Part shown: piece after piece, positions 59,973 through 64,000 of the stretch
How the letters are laid out: the number at the start of each line of letters is the position of its first letter
Numbering within the stretch: position 1 is the stretch's first letter
Assembly (NCBI GenBank): GCA_002453155.1
Contig: DKGG01000046.1
Coordinates: 52,410-116,409, forward strand
Source of the DNA: Bdellovibrionaceae bacterium UBA6776
GTDB taxonomy: Bacteria > Bdellovibrionota > Bdellovibrionia > Bdellovibrionales > UBA1609
Reading direction: 5' to 3'
Length of the DNA stretch: 64,000 nt
Made by a program: the position numbers and the translations under genes
Notes under the pieces: generated by a model
Database searches by the model: none
The model's input: only the letters and a program-made list of their open reading frames with translations
What the model was told of the DNA's origin: nothing

Positions 59973-62900
59973 CTACCAGCTTCTCGCATGTTCGATGTAG
60001 TCGTAGGCATCCAAGTAAAATCCATTTAGAATGGCTGCAGCGTTCACGATCAATCCCATTCCACGAATGGCTTCGGTGCAGGTCTCTGGACGAGCTCCTG
60101 GCACATTTCTATAGTAGTTGTTAAATTCCTTCGAAATGCTGCTCAAATGAAGAGTCAATGCTTTGTCATCTTTGTAAACATTGTCTCTCCAATCAAAGCC
60201 TTGAAAGTCTTCATTGGCAGAGTTGAAGTATTCAGCCAATCCATTTTTGCGGCCTTTTTCTCCAGAGATACAGGTCTCTAGAACTCGTTTGTAGGTGTTG
60301 TAAAGCTCGGCCTTGATGCTGGAAGTAAACAGAACATCATCGTATTGCTTGTCGTAATCCATTTTGTAAGCCAAGTAGTATCCCGAATCCGCAGAGTACA
60401 CCTTCAAAGGAGTCATCGGATAGAGCAGACTTTTTTCTGGAGGAGGACCTACAATTTTATAGTCCTCGGTCAAGTAGACCGCATCCAAAGGCTCAAAGTT
60501 TCCGGTGTTTGGATTGTAAATGTCCCCGTCCAATTGCTTGGTACGGTCTTCGTTTCCTTTTTCCGGAGTCTTTTTAACGACGATGGCGCTCAGATTTAAT
60601 CGGAACTGAGTTTGTCGTCGAATCATTTCAAAGTATTTGGCCAGTCCAGGGAAGCGTTTCACATCGTTTCCGTAGTACTGCCAGAACATAGACCAACCCA
60701 AAGTTCGAACGGTGTTTCCAAGAATGTTATTTTCAGAAGAACTTCCGGGATCTTGACTCAATTCAAGGTTGTCAATCACACCGGACTTCACTGCCAAATT
60801 GAATTCCACCGGATAGAGGGTGCTCAAAAGGTATTGTCCATCTTGACGAGAGTACTTTCGCATAGGGATGGCCCAGCCATTCCATACCGAGTAGGCATAA
60901 GGAAGAGTCAGCGCTTGAATGGCGGCGGTCTTTAATGGCCACTTCCCGATTTCAAGCCACTTCCCAATGTCTTGACCATTGAAGTCACCTTGAAAAGTGT
61001 CACCACCCAACATGGAGGCGGTTTGGTGGTAGTTGTTGTAGTCCACAACTGCATAGTCTTTTCCACTGGTCTTCAAGGCATTTCGAATTTCGTGCATCAA
61101 AATGCCTGTGGCCACACACAACTCTTTCAATTCCGGATTTTCTGCAAAAACCTTTTTCAAAGTCTTGTTAGAAACCGCACTTCTAAGACCCGAGTTGTAT
61201 TCTTCTTGCTCGGCCGCACCCGAAGCGTCATTTTGAGAGTTCACATAGTTGGGATGGTCGTAAGCTCCACGACAAGCTTTCGAAAAATCCAGCATATTCT
61301 TCTCACCATCCACTCCGCTGGAGATTTGCGGACGAATGACGGAAGCATCGTACTTTTGTCTCATGTAATCGTAGAAAACGCGGGCATCTCCAAAAGTTTT
61401 TAGAGCGCGATTGAAGAGATAGTACTCTCTCCATCGATAGTCTCCACCGTTGACAGAATCACTAAAGGAGTAGCTGAGTGAGGTTAAACTTCCACGAAGT
61501 TCTTTGAACTTGTTTTCCACAAGAGAAACGGCATCTCCCCCGCGGTCCCATCGTCGGCAGTATGGATCTGAACCAATCGAGGCATAGTAGTCGTTACAAG
61601 CTGGAAAATAAGACGCGTAGGTTTGCCCTTTGACCCGTTGTTCGACAGGAATGTAGGGAGGAATCTCTCCGCTGGGTGGAAGATCTTTCAGTTGAAAGTC
61701 TGTCGCCTTTTCGTCTCCAAAGGTAAATGTGGCGTACTTTTTTCGGTAAAGGTAAGTCAACACCAACTCATCCATAGGACCTGGCTTGATGTGATCATAT
61801 GGGGCCACCGCTTCGGTAAAACCGGACCGGTATCCCATCACCGTTGTCATTTGGATGTAGCCTTTTTCTTCGTTGTTAAAGCTTTGAAGATCTTTGATAA
61901 AGTGTTCGGGAACGGTTCCTTCCGCAGGAATGATGTTTTCTTTAAAGTTGTGACCCAACCCAAGAACATGTCCCCACTCGTGCAGCAAAAGATCTTTTAC
62001 GACGGACCTTCGAACTTCAGGAATGGATGCTTTTCCAGATTGAACGGCCATGTTCCAACCCAATGCCACTTGGTCAAAGCTCCGATCAAAATCAAAGGCA
62101 GCGTTCGAGGATTGCTGTTTGTTGATTCCAGATTCGATTTTCTTAGTGATTTCATCCACGGAGAGATTTTTAAGATTTGACGATTTTTTACCTGTAGGGT
62201 TCATTCCCATAAAGTGTGCGAAGGGAGAAGACTCCAAGCGCTCTAAACTTTTTTCGAAGCTTTCTGATCCACCGGCAAGGGACTGAATGTAATCCGAATC
62301 AAAAAGCTTTTCAGAAGACGTATCGACCAAGCTCTCACGAAGCATTGCTTGAAAGGACTCCATTTTCCGAAGCACTTCATCAATCCCAGAGGCGACCGAA
62401 GCATCCAAAACATAGCGGAGGTTTTTGGCCTGGTCCGCATCCAAATCTTTAATGTTGTTTTCTTTGAGTTTTTGCTCGATTTCCATTTTCAAGTTTAAAT
62501 TTGAAGATGGATTGTAGATCCCACTGACAAACTCTCTCATACCCTGAGGCATATTGGAGGTTTTCTCTCTGTGGTTGACCAACCCCAACTGCACTCCATG
62601 TTGAAGCACACTTTGGGAAGCTGAACTGATGGTCGGCACATAGTGGTTGACCAAAGAGCGGATCATTCCACCCCAAATGGTCACTCCACCCCATAGAATT
62701 TTTCCATTTCGAACATCGGCAGTCACCATACCCACACCAAGGGGTCCATAGGAGGCCATGCGTTTGTCTTCAACCCATGTGATGGCAGGTTTTCTCAAGT
62801 CAAAGGCGTGTTTTAAGTTTTCGGCTTTCACTACAAAAGGACGAACTGTTTTGCCGGTGTCTTTAAAGATCTTTTCGAAGGTGTCGTTCCAATGCTTTAC

Positions 62901-63791
62901 AATGTCTTTTCCGATGTCGACATATTCAGGTGGGAACTGGTTGAGGTAAATCGTGTGTGTTTTTCTCACATCCCACTTGGCTCCGTACATTTCCACTCCG
63001 TCTTGGCTCAAGCCACTGTGACGGGTTCCCAAAATGTGAAGCACGTTAAAGTGCTGTGAGTTTGTGGGAACAAAAGGCGTCTTTTCAAAACTGGAATCAT
63101 GATCAAAGGCCAAAAAGTTGAAGCGAAATTTTCCGGCGGAATCAGATCCCAAGTAGGCATCGTGGGCCTCTACGGTAAACCCAAGGAAGTTGTTCTCAAG
63201 ATCCCACTCCACTTGATCTTCTGGGACTCCAGTGACGATTCCGCCACCGGTCCAAAACATGGAGTAGGCCCATTTTTGAACGGAAACTGTGGATAGATCC
63301 AACGAAATATAAGGGCGAGCTTCCCAGTCACTGCGAGTCTCTTCCACGTATTCATTGGTTTCACGACCGTTCTCGTCGCGACGTTTTTCGTAGTAGTAAT
63401 GTTTTTTAATTCCGATGGTGATGACCGGTTCCCATTTGTCTTCGGACTGAGACGGGTTCACCAAATAGCCCACAAGATTTTTTTCGAAGATTTTGAATTT
63501 AATGTTGCAGTGGGAAGCGTAATTGTAGTTGTGCGTGTAGGCCCAAGCGGCGTTTCCGTTTTCAGATTCAGGAGCCCATCCGCAAGCAAAGGTCTTTGGA
63601 GTGGCACCATTCAATTGAAAACCGGCGGCACTGGGATTTCCGGAATTCAAAAAGAAAGACTTTGAAATGTTTTGAATGTTTGGAGGAGGAGTCACTTCCG
63701 CAGGCTTTTTCAAACTGCATGAGGTCAGCAGCAGGCCAAGGCCTACGAAGAAAGTCAGGCTCAATTTTTTAGCGTGTTTGTGTGGACTCAA
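59973..63791 (-). CDS. Lipoprotein zinc metalloprotease of metzincin type (1272 residues)
   Basis: A large predicted lipoprotein protease. The signal ends L-L-T-S-C25. The zinc site H604-E-W-G-H608-V-L-G-L-G-H614-N-F fits H-E-x-x-H-x-x-G-x-x-H, and a Met-turn follows at T-T-V-M652-G-Y. The wording H-N-F and the later P-G-P-M-D-E-L-x-L-x-Y-x-Y resemble the large zinc-dependent metalloproteases annotated with DUF4953/DUF5117 in Bacteroidota; this is from memory. The 570 residues before the site and 600 after it are of unknown fold. The start is TTG at 63791 with an excellent GGGAGGA five bases upstream. It is the first gene of the four-gene block and is likely exposed outside the cytoplasm. Confidence 0.88.
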   Translation of the reverse strand: MSPHKHAKKLSLTFFVGLGLLLTSCSLKKPAEVTPPPNIQNISKSFFLNSGNPSAAGFQLNGATPKTFACGWAPESENGNAAWAYTHNYNYASHCNIKFKIFEKNLVGYLVNPSQSEDKWEPVITIGIKKHYYYEKRRDENGRETNEYVEETRSDWEARPYISLDLSTVSVQKWAYSMFWTGGGIVTGVPEDQVEWDLENNFLGFTVEAHDAYLGSDSAGKFRFNFLAFDHDSSFEKTPFVPTNSQHFNVLHILGTRHSGLSQDGVEMYGAKWDVRKTHTIYLNQFPPEYVDIGKDIVKHWNDTFEKIFKDTGKTVRPFVVKAENLKHAFDLRKPAITWVEDKRMASYGPLGVGMVTADVRNGKILWGGVTIWGGMIRSLVNHYVPTISSASQSVLQHGVQLGLVNHREKTSNMPQGMREFVSGIYNPSSNLNLKMEIEQKLKENNIKDLDADQAKNLRYVLDASVASGIDEVLRKMESFQAMLRESLVDTSSEKLFDSDYIQSLAGGSESFEKSLERLESSPFAHFMGMNPTGKKSSNLKNLSVDEITKKIESGINKQQSSNAAFDFDRSFDQVALGWNMAVQSGKASIPEVRRSVVKDLLLHEWGHVLGLGHNFKENIIPAEGTVPEHFIKDLQSFNNEEKGYIQMTTVMGYRSGFTEAVAPYDHIKPGPMDELVLTYLYRKKYATFTFGDEKATDFQLKDLPPSGEIPPYIPVEQRVKGQTYASYFPACNDYYASIGSDPYCRRWDRGGDAVSLVENKFKELRGSLTSLSYSFSDSVNGGDYRWREYYLFNRALKTFGDARVFYDYMRQKYDASVIRPQISSGVDGEKNMLDFSKACRGAYDHPNYVNSQNDASGAAEQEEYNSGLRSAVSNKTLKKVFAENPELKELCVATGILMHEIRNALKTSGKDYAVVDYNNYHQTASMLGGDTFQGDFNGQDIGKWLEIGKWPLKTAAIQALTLPYAYSVWNGWAIPMRKYSRQDGQYLLSTLYPVEFNLAVKSGVIDNLELSQDPGSSSENNILGNTVRTLGWSMFWQYYGNDVKRFPGLAKYFEMIRRQTQFRLNLSAIVVKKTPEKGNEDRTKQLDGDIYNPNTGNFEPLDAVYLTEDYKIVGPPPEKSLLYPMTPLKVYSADSGYYLAYKMDYDKQYDDVLFTSSIKAELYNTYKRVLETCISGEKGRKNGLAEYFNSANEDFQGFDWRDNVYKDDKALTLHLSSISKEFNNYYRNVPGARPETCTEAIRGMGLIVNAAAILNGFYLDAYDYIEHARSW

Positions 63792-64000
63792 TGGTTCCTC
63801 CCTCTACAAATCAGTCTGGCCCTTTCCCATTGCCTAATTTCAAGGACTTAGACTGCTCTGGCTTCAAGAGGTTCAATTCCTGTGCCTGACGGAAGTCATT
63901 TGGAGTGCAATTAAGGCCACTTGGCCCCAAAAACTGCCGTAATTTGTCATCCCCTCGCCAAAAAAAGCCCCGCACATGGTTCTTTTCGACTTCGAGTGGT
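63792..64000. other. Leader region upstream of the metalloprotease block
   Basis: These 209 bases should hold the promoter of the leftward block. The best minus-strand candidate, TTGAAC followed after 18 bases by TCTAAG, is weak. An ATG at 63976 on the plus strand opens a frame to the window edge (M-V-L-F-D-F-E-W), but with only 25 bases and no ribosome-binding site I do not call it. No tRNA could be folded. Confidence 0.4.

Noticed and set aside
63865..63890. A tRNA T-loop-like GGTTCAATTCC followed by GCCTGAC.
   Set aside because: The putative T-stem has a mismatch, no matching acceptor strand GTCAGGC lies upstream, and no D or anticodon arm can be drawn. Chance similarity or an old remnant at best.
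63976..64000. Possible gene start M-V-L-F-D-F-E-W on the plus strand at the right edge.
   Set aside because: Only 25 bases are visible and there is no ribosome-binding site; not enough to support a gene.

Overview
The window is dense bacterial chromosome: genes nearly touch, start/stop overlaps of the ATGA, GTGA and TGATG type are frequent, and many genes use GTG or TTG starts. No ribosomal RNA, convincing tRNA, insertion sequence, prophage or CRISPR array is visible. The mix of a large envelope-glycan locus, aerobic acyl-CoA metabolism with a fused isobutyryl-CoA mutase, and very large cysteine-anchored lipoproteins next to a secreted-type metalloprotease fits a Gram-negative bacterium of the Bdellovibrionota (former Deltaproteobacteria) type. 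That placement is inference from gene content; no marker gene here proves it.

Region 1 (about 1-28430) is a surface-polysaccharide locus. Bases 1-18276 are one long leftward gene string. It begins with a long-form UDP-GlcNAc 4,6-dehydratase and a PseC-like aminotransferase. A four-gene module follows (FGGY kinase, iron alcohol dehydrogenase, nucleotidyltransferase, class II aldolase) that looks like a route to an unusual activated small polyol or sugar. Next come two membrane proteins and an unassigned GT-B-like protein, then PseF, PseG and NeuB homologues for a CMP-nonulosonic acid, and tailoring enzymes (FAD oxidoreductase, methyltransferase, PhyH-type dioxygenase, hexapeptide acyltransferase, WbqC-like protein cut by the window edge). 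Bases 18506-28432 are mostly rightward: a WbuB-like glycosyltransferase, an RmlD-like reductase and FnlC (UDP-L-FucNAc route), a flippase, a PglC/WcaJ-type initiating sugar transferase, an epimerase, a second glycosyltransferase, a DegT-like aminotransferase and a FemAB/GNAT protein. One GT2 gene is inverted. An O-antigen ligase/polymerase follows at 28498.

Region 2 (28498-51357) is mostly core metabolism. metF and metH overlap and make methyl-folate and methionine. An AGE-family sugar epimerase follows. After a perfect 38-bp inverted repeat comes a leftward hbd / enoyl-CoA hydratase / icmF group for short-chain acyl-CoA interconversion. Then come an outer-membrane protein, a protein with RelA/SpoT-like motifs, a small lipoprotein, a thiolase plus FadJ pair for beta-oxidation, a malic enzyme fused to a phosphotransacetylase domain, and hflX. 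B12 links MetH and IcmF; acetyl-CoA links beta-oxidation and the malic enzyme.

Region 3 (51362-63791) is a leftward four-gene block: a 1272-residue lipoprotein with a metzincin zinc site, a 1354-residue lipoprotein, a roughly 273-residue outer-membrane barrel candidate, and a 1243-residue lipoprotein that is a visible paralogue of the 1354-residue one. I recognise no described system with this make-up, and it is the best candidate here for a new envelope or secreted protease-linked machine.
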